Shown here in pieces: positions 6,719 to 13,501 of a DNA stretch of 22,400 bases. A program made the translations under genes and the position numbers. The notes beneath the pieces are model-generated. The model was given only the letters and a program-made list of their open reading frames with translations, was not told the origin of the DNA and made no database searches. How positions within the stretch are numbered: position 1 is the first letter of the stretch; every line of letters begins with the position of its first letter. This DNA is from Clostridiales bacterium (GTDB taxonomy: Bacteria > Bacillota > Clostridia > WRLR01): the NCBI GenBank assembly GCA_031263625.1, contig JAISFK010000210.1:1-22400 (forward strand). Reading direction: 5' to 3'.

Positions 6719-8536
6719 GTGATTAAGAGAGCAAGCGGTGTGCTAATGCACATATCGTCGCTGCCGGGGCCGTTCGCGACGGGGACGGTGGGCAGCGAGG
6801 CGCGGGCGTTCGTCAGGCAACTGTCGGACATGGGCTGCGCGTATTGGCAGATACTCCCGATCAACCACATAACAGAGGAAAACTCGCCATATACGAACCG
6901 TTCCCTGTTCGCGCTGAACCCCAACTTCATCGATCTGCCCGCCCTTGAGGGCGAGGGCCTGCTCACGCGCGACGAGGTCGGCGACGTGATGCTGCCGGGC
7001 GGCCAGCTGGCCCCGGATCTGGCCATCCTGGAAAAGAAGAAGCTCGTGCTGCTCAGGAAGGCGTACTCGAGGATTGGCGACGAAAAGCGCGCGGAGGTGG
7101 CGGCCTTCGCCCAAAAGAACGCGTCCTGGCTGGACTCATACGCGCTGTTCGCCGTGCTGAAAAACGTGTTCGGCGACGCCTGCTGGAACGAGTGGCCCGG
7201 CATCGGACTGCGGCTCCACAAGGAGGACGCCGTCGAGCGGGCGTTCGCCGAGTACGAGAACGACGTGATGTTCTGGAAGTACGTGCAGTGCACGGCGTAC
7301 TCGCAGTGGGCCGCGCTCAAGCGCTACGCGAACGATCTTGGCGTCGGCATAATCGGCGACATACCGATCTACGCCTCTTACGACAGCTCGGACGTCTGGG
7401 CGTGCAACCACCTGTTCCAGCTCAACACGAAGCACATCCCCAAGCAGGTCGCGGGCGTGCCGCCGGACTATTTCAACAAAAACGGCCAGCTGTGGTGCAA
7501 CCCTCTGTACGACTGGGACGAGATGAAAAAAGACGGCTACGCCTGGTGGATGTCGAGGCTCGAAAACGCGCTGGAGATCTACGACATCGTCAGGATCGAC
7601 CATTTTCGCGGGTTCCATTCGTACTGGGCCGTGCCATACGCCAACAAGACGGCGAAAAAGGGCTCGTGGGCGAAAGGCCCCGGCATGGACATTGTCCGAA
7701 AGATGAAGGCGCGCTTTTCCGACTCGTCGTTCATAGCCGAGGACCTCGGCGACGTTGACGCCGCCGTGAAGCGCTTCTTCGTCTCCGCCGGCTATCCCGG
7801 CATGAGGGTCATGCAGTTCGGCTTCGGGAAGGGCGGCGACGCGGCGCACAAGCTGAAGAACATCGACGAGCTCTGCGTCGCGTACACGGGCACGCACGAC
7901 AACAACACGATTGTCGGGTGGTGCGGCGACGCGCCCGGCGAGACGCGCGACGCGGCCTTTGCCGAGCTGGGCCTGCCCCCGGCGGGCGCTGCTGGGGCCG
8001 CGGGGGTTGCAGGCGGTACGAGGGCATCAGGCGCGGCGGGCGCCGCGAAAGCCTCCGCGAAGGGCTCGCCGCCCAGCGACGAGCGGATATGCGAGGCGTG
8101 GATCGAGGCCCTGTTCCAGTCGCAGGCCAGGCTCGCCATCGTGCCGGTGCAGGATCTGCTGCACCAGGGCTCGGAAAGCCGCATGAACTTTCCCGGCACC
8201 GTGTCGCCCGGCAACTGGTCGTACCGGGTGAAAGAGGGGCAGCTGGAGTCCATCCGCGCGCAGTGGCTCTACGCCCTGAACAAAAAGACAAAGCGCCTGA
8301 ACAAGTTCAGCGGCACAGGCGGCCCTGGCGAGGCCGCAGGCACGGGCGCTAAAGGCGCCGCGGGCACGGGCGCCGCGAGCGCCGCAAGCGCTGGCGGAAA
8401 GCGGGCGCCCGCCAAGGCCGGAGCCACGGCCAAAGCCGGAGCCGGGGCCAAGAAAGGCGCGGCCGCTGCCAAAACAAAGACGGGCAAGGCCGAGGCCGGC
8501 GCCAAGAAGGGCGGGGCTGCGGCCAGGAAGGGATGA
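6719..8536 (+). CDS. malQ: 4-alpha-glucanotransferase (GH77) with insert and basic tail
   Basis: A cytoplasmic amylomaltase that transfers alpha-1,4-glucan segments during maltodextrin or glycogen metabolism. It begins IKRASGVLMHISSLPGPFATGTVG, the family N-terminus. The catalytic residues are present: nucleophile Asp 294 in RIDHFRGF, acid/base Glu 341 in IAEDLG, and Asp 394 in GTHDNNT. The GTG start at 6719 is set by GGAGGG. There are two unusual parts. About 35 Ala/Gly-rich residues (7976-8078) replace the segment before the conserved SQARLAIVPVQDLL block. After the normal end of the enzyme (KRLNKFSG) there is a tail of about 73 residues rich in Ala, Lys and Gly, resembling histone-H1-like tails. 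The stop overlaps the next gene's start as ATGA (8533-8536), so the two are translationally coupled. Confidence 0.93.
   Translation: MIKRASGVLMHISSLPGPFATGTVGSEARAFVRQLSDMGCAYWQILPINHITEENSPYTNRSLFALNPNFIDLPALEGEGLLTRDEVGDVMLPGGQLAPDLAILEKKKLVLLRKAYSRIGDEKRAEVAAFAQKNASWLDSYALFAVLKNVFGDACWNEWPGIGLRLHKEDAVERAFAEYENDVMFWKYVQCTAYSQWAALKRYANDLGVGIIGDIPIYASYDSSDVWACNHLFQLNTKHIPKQVAGVPPDYFNKNGQLWCNPLYDWDEMKKDGYAWWMSRLENALEIYDIVRIDHFRGFHSYWAVPYANKTAKKGSWAKGPGMDIVRKMKARFSDSSFIAEDLGDVDAAVKRFFVSAGYPGMRVMQFGFGKGGDAAHKLKNIDELCVAYTGTHDNNTIVGWCGDAPGETRDAAFAELGLPPAGAAGAAGVAGGTRASGAAGAAKASAKGSPPSDERICEAWIEALFQSQARLAIVPVQDLLHQGSESRMNFPGTVSPGNWSYRVKEGQLESIRAQWLYALNKKTKRLNKFSGTGGPGEAAGTGAKGAAGTGAASAASAGGKRAPAKAGATAKAGAGAKKGAAAAKTKTGKAEAGAKKGGAAARKG
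8314..8533 (+). repeat. Ala/Lys/Gly-rich coding tail of malQ
   Basis: Repeated units of the type AKAGA, AGAKKGA and GTGA encode a strongly basic, low-complexity C-terminal extension. It begins right after the last conserved GH77 residues and runs to the stop codon. Confidence 0.8.
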
Positions 8537-9042
8537 TCAAGACAAAGTACATAGCGTTTCTCTCAATTATGACGGCCGCCGCTATGATTTTGTCTGTCGT
8601 AGAGTCGTTCTTCCCCTCGTTCGTTCCGATACCGGGCATAAAAATCGGCCTGGCGAACATCGTCACGCTGATGGTGCTAAAGACATACAAGCGCCTCTCG
8701 TTCGCCGCCGTCGTCACAGTTTTGCGCTGCGCCCTGGCGGCGGCGTACTCCGGCACGATCATGGCCCTGCTGTACAGCCTGGCGGGCGGCCTGCTCAGCT
8801 GCCTTGTCATGTGGCTGCTGCTCAGCAGGCGCATGGAGATATTCGGCGCCGTCGGCGTCAGCGTCGCCGGGGCCATAACGCACAACGCGGCGCAGATACT
8901 CGTCGCCATGGCGCTCATGCGGGACTTCGCGGTCATATACTACCTGCCCGTCCTGATGATCTCCGGCATCGCGGCGGGCGCGGCGATAGGCGTCGCGGCC
9001 GAGCGCCTGTTCCGGCTGCTGCCCAAGTCGCTGAGGGGCTGA
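8533..9042 (+). CDS. heptaprenyl diphosphate synthase component I family membrane protein (Gx transporter family)
   Basis: A 169-residue, very hydrophobic protein with about five membrane segments. The block FVPIPGIKIGLANIVTLMVL is characteristic of the heptaprenyl diphosphate synthase component I / Gx transporter family. The family name comes from a role in isoprenoid chain synthesis, but its membrane character has led to the alternative idea of a small-molecule (S-component-like) transporter; the sequence does not settle this. Translation starts at the ATG overlapping the malQ stop, so expression is coupled to malQ. No component II gene (prenyl synthase) follows. The array of tandem repeats begins immediately downstream of its stop, and no clear terminator is seen. 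Confidence 0.82.
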   Translation: MIKTKYIAFLSIMTAAAMILSVVESFFPSFVPIPGIKIGLANIVTLMVLKTYKRLSFAAVVTVLRCALAAAYSGTIMALLYSLAGGLLSCLVMWLLLSRRMEIFGAVGVSVAGAITHNAAQILVAMALMRDFAVIYYLPVLMISGIAAGAAIGVAAERLFRLLPKSLRG

Positions 9043-9058
9043 CCGCCCGATGGGCCGG

Positions 9059-9225
9059 CAACTGGCGGCTGGCAACTGACGGCCGACGGTTGACGGCTGA
9101 CGGTTGGCGGCTGACGGCTGACGGTTGGCAAGTGGCTGCTGGCGGCCGGCAGTTGGTGGTTGACGGCCGGCAGTTGGTGGTTGACGGCCGGCGACTGACA
9201 ACTGGCGGCTGGCAACTGACGGCCG
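9059..9225. repeat. intergenic tandem-repeat array
   Basis: The array is built from words such as TTGACGGC, GGCTGACGGTTGGC and GGCCGGCAGTTGGTGG. It includes a perfect 21-base tandem duplication (9144-9164 and 9165-9185). It is bracketed by a perfect 27-base direct repeat (9059-9085 and 9199-9225). It starts 16 bases after the stop of the membrane-protein gene. Confidence 0.92.
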
Positions 9226-9413
9226 GATTCCGTGACAGGCCCGGAATTGCGAAAAAAACGAGCGGCAGCCAGGGCGCGGCTGGCGGCGCCGGGTCTGGCC
9301 GGCCGCCCTCGCCGCCGGCGCCAAAACGCCCGCGCGGCCCTCTGCGCGGCGGCTGGCGCGGTTTTCGCGGTTTGTGCGGCATTGCCGAAATGTTGGCCCC
9401 TCATTCAAAATGC

Positions 9414-9442
9414 TTGATATTATTGCCACTTTATGCTACTAT
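9414..9442 (+). promoter_or_regulatory. candidate promoter P1 with overlapping inverted repeat
   Basis: TTGATA (9414-9419), a 17-base spacer and TACTAT (9437-9442). An inverted repeat GCCACTT (9425-9431) / AAGTGGC (9443-9449) places one arm in the spacer and the other just after the -10 box, as expected of a repressor operator. Confidence 0.5.
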
Positions 9443-9449
9443 AAGTGGC
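9425..9449. promoter_or_regulatory. inverted repeat, putative operator of P1
   Basis: Perfect 7-base arms, GCCACTT and AAGTGGC, are separated by 11 bases. Their position overlapping the P1 core promoter suggests a dimeric regulator, although a transcribed hairpin is also possible. Confidence 0.5.
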
Positions 9450-9541
9450 GTGATAAATTACTGCCGGATATTTATCGCATTACAAGAGCGAGGGAGGGTA
9501 GAAATAGCGACTAAAGATACGTGCGAACGAAATCGTTCATT

Positions 9542-9573
9542 TATTAAACAATATTGACATTTGTTGTTTAATA
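9542..9573. promoter_or_regulatory. inverted repeat spanning the -35 box of P2, putative operator
   Basis: Perfect 10-base arms TATTAAACAA (9542-9551) and TTGTTTAATA (9564-9573) surround a 12-base spacer that contains TTGACA. Binding here would block RNA polymerase at P2. Confidence 0.55.
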
Positions 9574-9582
9574 TATGATATT
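9554..9582 (+). promoter_or_regulatory. candidate promoter P2 for the PAS-PP2C gene
   Basis: A consensus TTGACA (9554-9559), a 17-base spacer and GATATT (9577-9582) in AT-rich DNA. Transcription would begin near 9590, giving a leader of about 210 bases before the phosphatase start at 9799. Confidence 0.5.
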
Positions 9583-9798
9583 AGTTAGCGGGCAAAGGAT
9601 TTGGATATCTGTATCGGACATCTATAATTCGCAGGGGATGCTCGGCGCCGTCTTCTGGAGACTACTTGGTTGCTCGCGCGGCTCCATGCGCGCGCGGGCA
9701 GGGCAGGCGTTTTAAAGCGGTTATGCGGCCGGCAGGCCAAGTACATTACATCAAGTGTGCAAAAGCGCGTAAGTATCACATTGAAATGGCGGGTTTGA

Positions 9799-10959
9799 AT
9801 GGACTTATATTACAAAGATGCGGTATCTCGCAATAAATTGCAGAATACCCGGTTTCTACAAAAAGCTCTCGACAGCATGATGGACTGGGTCAGAGTCATT
9901 GACATGTCGGGTTCGACAGTCTACATGAACAAGGCGATGAAGCGCTACCTGCAGCACAACGCGTGCGACGCCGAGTTTCATGAGGCGCTCAGGCAGGCGC
10001 ATTTGCGCGCGGCTGCCGGGCAGAGCGGCGGCGCCCCCGGCCTGGCCGGCGCGGGCGGTCAGGAGTTCTATCAGGAGATCAAGGCCGGAAGCCGCGTGCT
10101 TGAGGTGATCAGCTCCCCGCAGGCGGGCGCCGCGGGCGAGACGGAGTTTATCGTCGAAGTCTTTCGCGACGTCACGCGCCTGAAAAATTTTCAAAAGACC
10201 ATCACGGAGCAGAACGGCAAGTTTGAAAGCGATCTGGACATGGCGAAGATGCTGCAGCGCAAGCTGCTGCCGAGCGCGTCCCCCAATCCGGGCATCGAGT
10301 TCAGCTACCTGTACGAGCCATGCACCATGCTGGGCGGCGACTTTGTGGACATCTACAACATCGGCTCGGACCATCTGGGCGTCTACATCGCCGACGTGTC
10401 GGGGCACGGCGTGTCCGCGGCCATACTCACCGTATTTCTGCGCTCCACGATCAGCAAGCGCATGACCTCGCCGGCGGAGGCGCTGAACACGCTTTACTGG
10501 GAGTACAACAAGAACTATTTTGAGTCGGAGGCGTACATAACGGTCTTCTACGCCATCTACGATCTGAAAAACGGCGTCCTCACCTACTCGAACGCCGGCC
10601 ACAACGCGACTCCCATCCTGTACAACCGGCAAAACAAGGACAGCCAGGCGTATCTCAAAATGCCCGGCCTGCCCATCAGCAACTGGATGGACGAGGTCGA
10701 GTACACGGAGCGGAGCGTGCCGGTGAGCGCCGGGGACGTGCTGTTCCTGTACACGGACGGGCTTTCGGAGATAAAAAACGGCAACAAGGACATGTTCGGC
10801 CAGGCCAACGTCAACCTCGCGCTGCAGCGCTGCCCCGACTGCAACCACATGGCCTCGCTCGACTATATCCTCAAATCGGCCTACTCATACGCGGACATAA
10901 CGGACAAGTCCGAGCAGATGGACGACATCACGCTGTCGCTGGTCGAGCTGCTCAAGTGA
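9799..10959 (+). CDS. PAS-domain PP2C/SpoIIE (RsbU-like) serine phosphatase
   Basis: A 386-residue soluble signalling phosphatase. Residues about 15-130 form a PAS-like sensor (MDWVRVIDMSGSTVYMNKAM to FIVEVFRDVTRLKNF). A helical linker with DMAKMLQRKLLP (147-158) leads to a SpoIIE/RsbU-type PP2C domain. Metal-binding motifs are present: GGDFVD (Asp 181), ADVSGHG (Asp 199), TDGLSE (Asp 320) and DDITL (Asp 375/376), plus SNAGHN. Such proteins dephosphorylate anti-sigma-factor antagonists of the SpoIIAA/RsbV type in partner-switching control of sigma factors. No such partner is encoded in the window. A short Ala/Gly insert (about residues 71-88) lies in the PAS region. The ATG at 9799 has only a weak GGCGGG upstream. 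The gene stands alone, between the repeat region and the convergent operon. Confidence 0.9.
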   Translation: MDLYYKDAVSRNKLQNTRFLQKALDSMMDWVRVIDMSGSTVYMNKAMKRYLQHNACDAEFHEALRQAHLRAAAGQSGGAPGLAGAGGQEFYQEIKAGSRVLEVISSPQAGAAGETEFIVEVFRDVTRLKNFQKTITEQNGKFESDLDMAKMLQRKLLPSASPNPGIEFSYLYEPCTMLGGDFVDIYNIGSDHLGVYIADVSGHGVSAAILTVFLRSTISKRMTSPAEALNTLYWEYNKNYFESEAYITVFYAIYDLKNGVLTYSNAGHNATPILYNRQNKDSQAYLKMPGLPISNWMDEVEYTERSVPVSAGDVLFLYTDGLSEIKNGNKDMFGQANVNLALQRCPDCNHMASLDYILKSAYSYADITDKSEQMDDITLSLVELLK

Positions 10960-11042
10960 GCCGCTCAAAGTCTGGAACGGCGAGCGCGGCTGCGAAAACA
11001 CGCTTGTCGCTGGCCGAGCTGCTCAAGTGAGCCGCTCAAAGT
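10934..11042. repeat. duplicated 3' end of the phosphatase gene
   Basis: Thirty-eight bases that include the last codons and stop of the phosphatase (10934-10971) recur at 11005-11042 with a single mismatch, a displacement of 71 bases. The second copy is out of frame with the gene and non-coding. Confidence 0.92.
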
Positions 11043-11060
11043 GGCCGGCCGGCTTTTTTT
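11030..11060 (+). terminator. possible intrinsic terminator after the phosphatase gene
   Basis: AGCCG (11030-11034) can pair with CGGCT (11050-11054). It encloses a GGCCGGCC run and is followed by an uninterrupted T run at 11054-11060. The stem is short, and the structure uses bases of the second copy of the duplicated 3' end. Confidence 0.4.
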
Positions 11061-11072
11061 CAGCGGCCCGAC

Positions 11073-11144
11073 ATACTCGTGTTCGATTGGAAATTCCGAC
11101 CGCAATTTTCGATCAATTTGCGGTCGGGCAGAGGAAACGAGTAT
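11073..11144. other. long bipartite hairpin between convergent genes
   Basis: Outer arms ATACTCGT (11073-11080) and ACGAGTAT (11137-11144) enclose a perfect inner 10-base stem CCGACCGCAA (11096-11105) / TTGCGGTCGG (11118-11127) with a 12-base loop. The element sits between the convergent phosphatase and CbiB-like genes. It is more AT-rich than its surroundings and is not followed by a T run on either strand. A further 7-base inverted repeat (TACTGAC 11145-11151, GTCAGTA 11179-11185) reaches the end of the leftward operon. Confidence 0.6.
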
Positions 11145-11179
11145 TACTGACTCGCGTTTATGGAAAATTCAAATGCTCG

Positions 11180-12523
11180 TCAGTATAGCAGGAGCAGCAT
11201 GGCGGCCAGGTACAGGCCGAAGACGCATGCGGAAGCCGCGACCGTCATTCTGGCGGCGCAGGCTATGTCCGCGGCCTCTGGGCGCCTGTTGTCGTCGCCG
11301 ACCGCAAATTCCGGCGCTTCCGCTGTTTCTGGATAGTCGCCGCCCGTCGCGCGCGCCGCGCTTTCGCGGCTGAAAGTGCCGCCCATGCCTCGGCCGGCGC
11401 TCCCGCGACCGAAACCGCCGCCTCGGCCGTCGCCGTCGTCGCCGCCGCCGTCTCTGCCATCCGCGCCGTCCAGGCCGCCTCCGAGCCTCAGATTCAGCGC
11501 GCCCGCGTATGCCGCGAGGATCAGCGCGCTGTTCGGATCGAACGAATTTCCGCCGTCGCGCCTCGCGATCGCGGCGCAGCGCCTGAAGCCCCCCGCTCCC
11601 CTGCCGCTCGCCAAGGCGGCTATCGGCAGCACGGCGCAGAGCAGGCGCGCGGGCACGTAGTCCGCGGCGTGGCGCAGCGCGGCGGCCGCCCGGCCAAAGC
11701 GCCCAGGCGCGCCGTCCGGCTGCCCGGCGGCGGCGCCGCAGGCCCCGTGCAGGGCGCAAATGGCGGCATAGGCCAGCGCGAACGGCGCCGGCATTCCGAC
11801 GATGGCGCCCACGGCCATGTATGTCAGCGGGGCGGCGAAAGCCTGCACGGCGTCCCGCGCCACGCGTTCAATCGCGAGCCGTATTTCGCGCTCGGCGCCC
11901 GGCCCCCCGGCCGCGTCGGCGTCGGCGTCCGCGTCGGCATGGGCGTCTGCGTTCGCGCCGGCGCCCATGCCCCCGTTCGCGCCCATGCCCGCGCCGCCGC
12001 CCGCTTTCGGGCCCGCGCCCGCAGCCTGCCCTGCGGCCGGCGGCCCGCCGGCGCCCGACGCCGCCCCCGCCCTTGCCGCAGCGCCAGCGCGGCGCCTCAG
12101 CCTGTCGCGCTCGCGCCACGCGCCGTCAGCCAGGCTCCGGGCGGACAGCGCCGAGTACAGGCACAGTATGCTGAGCGCGGAATGCGGCGCGACGCCCATG
12201 TCGGACGCCATGTTGAGCAGCACCGCCGACACTGCGAACACGAGCATGACGACATAGGCGCACATGACGCCGCCCGCCGCCCCGGCGTATGGCTCGGCCT
12301 TGTCGGGCTTTTTCGCGGAAAGCCTTTCGGCAACCGCCGAAAACAGCCGCCCGAAAAAGCGCGCCGGATACCCGAGCAGCCGGGCGGCCCCCGGCACAAA
12401 GCTCGGCCGGCCTATGACCGTTTCCACGAGCCAGGCGGCGAATATGCAGAACACGGTATTTGAGCTTACGGACAGCCATTCAGGTATTCTCATCAGCCAG
12501 TAGCGCGGCGGCGCGCCGCCCAT
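11180..12523 (-). CDS. divergent CbiB/CobD-family membrane protein
   Basis: A 447-residue membrane protein related to adenosylcobinamide-phosphate synthase, which joins aminopropanol phosphate to the corrin ring in cobalamin synthesis. Matching blocks: VETVIGRP near the N-terminus, the ERVARDAVQAFAAPLTY segment where the family has a conserved ETxAEN...D...PL stretch, ADYVPARLLCAVLPIA (family: NxIPARLTA) and SFDPNSALILAAYAGAL (family: SPNSG...AGAL). Several normally invariant residues are changed, including the GDP-like motif, the Glu/Asn pair and the GRD segment. The GRD segment is replaced by about 68 Ala/Gly/Asp-rich residues (about 144-211). A second low-complexity stretch (349-415) precedes the last membrane helix. 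GGAGG lies 15 bases before the ATG at 12523. It is the last gene of the operon, directly after a pterin-dependent methyltransferase. It may be a divergent enzyme or have taken on another role. Confidence 0.62.
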   Translation of the reverse strand: MGGAPPRYWLMRIPEWLSVSSNTVFCIFAAWLVETVIGRPSFVPGAARLLGYPARFFGRLFSAVAERLSAKKPDKAEPYAGAAGGVMCAYVVMLVFAVSAVLLNMASDMGVAPHSALSILCLYSALSARSLADGAWRERDRLRRRAGAAARAGAASGAGGPPAAGQAAGAGPKAGGGAGMGANGGMGAGANADAHADADADADAAGGPGAEREIRLAIERVARDAVQAFAAPLTYMAVGAIVGMPAPFALAYAAICALHGACGAAAGQPDGAPGRFGRAAAALRHAADYVPARLLCAVLPIAALASGRGAGGFRRCAAIARRDGGNSFDPNSALILAAYAGALNLRLGGGLDGADGRDGGGDDGDGRGGGFGRGSAGRGMGGTFSRESAARATGGDYPETAEAPEFAVGDDNRRPEAADIACAARMTVAASACVFGLYLAAMLLLLY

Positions 12524-12528
12524 CCATG

Positions 12529-13335
12529 TTATTCCGATCCTCCGCCGCCGTACCGGCCGACGAACGCCTCGAGCGCCTCGCGGCCCGCGCCGCGCCCCAG
12601 CATCGCCTCCGCCGCGCAGGCGCTGGCCATGAGCTCGCCGTCAAGCGGGTCCATTATCGCGCTGTCCAGGCCGGCGGCCATCGCCGCGGCCAAAAAGACG
12701 CGGTTCACGAGCCTCCGGGCGGGCAGCCCGTGCGATATGTTGCTCAGGCCGCATGTTATGCGGATGTCCGGGTGCAACAGCCTTATGCCCCGCACAGTTT
12801 CAAGCGCGGCCTCGGCATGGCGCGCGCCCGCCGCGATCGGCATGATCAAGGGATCAATATATATATCGGCTAACGCGACGCCCGCGCCTACAAGTTTTTC
12901 CAAAATCCTCTCAGCGGCCTCCACGCGCCCGCCGGCATCGCGCGGCGCGGACGCGCCGTCCATGCACAGCGCTATGACGGACGCGCCGTATTCACGGACG
13001 AGCGGCAGGACGCCGTCGAATCGCTTCTTTTCCCCTGTTATGGAATTGACGATGGGCTTGCCGTTCCTGTTCGCCGCGAGCGCCCGCCTGAGCGCGGCGG
13101 GGTGCGGGGAGTCCAGAGACAGCGGCAGCGGCGCGCCGCTCTGCGCGCACGCGGCGAGCCACTCCAGCTGCTCCGCCTCGCGCTCGCCGAACATGCCCGC
13201 GTTGATGTCCATGTACGCGGCGCCCGCCTCCGCCTGCTTCGCCGCGAGCCGCGCTATGGCGCCCGCGTCGCGCGAGCCGATGGCGCGGCGCACATTTTCA
13301 AGCGAGCCGTTTATCCTGTCCCCGATGACAATCAT
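12529..13335 (-). CDS. methyltetrahydrofolate-corrinoid methyltransferase (MtgA/AcsE-like)
   Basis: A 268-residue TIM-barrel pterin-binding protein that moves a methyl group between a corrinoid protein and tetrahydrofolate. It opens with MIVIGDRINGSLENVRRAI, typical of the MtgA/AcsE group, and keeps the pterin-site residues: Asp 75 (SLDSP), Asn 97 (IVNSITGEK), Asp 161 (YIDPLI) and Asn 199 (GLSNIS). These fall at nearly the same positions as in AcsE. The ATG at 13335 is chosen because the family begins there and GAGGGCGGG lies upstream; the open frame extends 73 codons further into low-complexity DNA. No corrinoid protein or substrate-specific methyltransferase (MttB/MtaB type) is encoded in the window, so the partner must be elsewhere. 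The stop lies 5 bases before the CbiB-like start, which suggests coupling. Confidence 0.88.
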   Translation of the reverse strand: MIVIGDRINGSLENVRRAIGSRDAGAIARLAAKQAEAGAAYMDINAGMFGEREAEQLEWLAACAQSGAPLPLSLDSPHPAALRRALAANRNGKPIVNSITGEKKRFDGVLPLVREYGASVIALCMDGASAPRDAGGRVEAAERILEKLVGAGVALADIYIDPLIMPIAAGARHAEAALETVRGIRLLHPDIRITCGLSNISHGLPARRLVNRVFLAAAMAAGLDSAIMDPLDGELMASACAAEAMLGRGAGREALEAFVGRYGGGGSE

Positions 13336-13501
13336 AGGCCGCGCCCGCCCTCGCGCCAGCGCCCGCCAGCGCCCCTGTTCCGGCCCCCGCATCCGCTCCT
13401 GCCCGCGCCCTCGTTCCAGCCCCCAGCCCCGCTTCCCGCTTCCCGCCGAGCGGCGGCTTTGAGCGGAGCGGGCGCAGGCGCAGGCGCCTGCCGGCGCGCG
13501 C
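13336..13501. repeat. low-complexity GC-rich spacer between operon genes
   Basis: The 166 bases between the intact phosphotriesterase-family gene and the methyltransferase consist of irregular repeats of CGCCAGCGCCC, CCGCCCTCG and GGCGCAGGCG type words. No gene or clear hairpin terminator is seen. It resembles the repeat-filled gaps elsewhere in the window. Confidence 0.6.

Larger units (their letters stand above)
9043..9798. other. 756-base region without a convincing gene
   Basis: In order it holds: a tandem-repeat array (9059-9225); a GC-rich low-complexity stretch (9240-9380); an abrupt switch to AT-rich DNA with two promoter-like sites, each associated with an inverted repeat (9414-9449 and 9542-9582); and a leader of about 200 bases before the phosphatase gene. 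No known riboswitch or RNA gene was recognised in the leader. Confidence 0.6.

Noticed and set aside
9059..9225. Could the regular repeats be a CRISPR array?
   Set aside because: Units are contiguous, degenerate and without unique spacers of constant length, and no cas genes are present.
9450..9557. A 35-codon GTG-started open frame just after candidate promoter P1
   Set aside because: It would have to be leaderless, has no ribosome binding site and no recognisable family; it is kept only as a possibility to test by transcript mapping.
9590..9798. A riboswitch in the leader of the PAS-PP2C gene
   Set aside because: No conserved core of a riboswitch class I know could be recognised; only a generic GC-rich potential for stems is seen.
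11073..11144. Classical intrinsic terminator or integron attC site
   Set aside because: No T run follows on either strand. The arms lack the attC core features, and no integrase or cassette structure is nearby.
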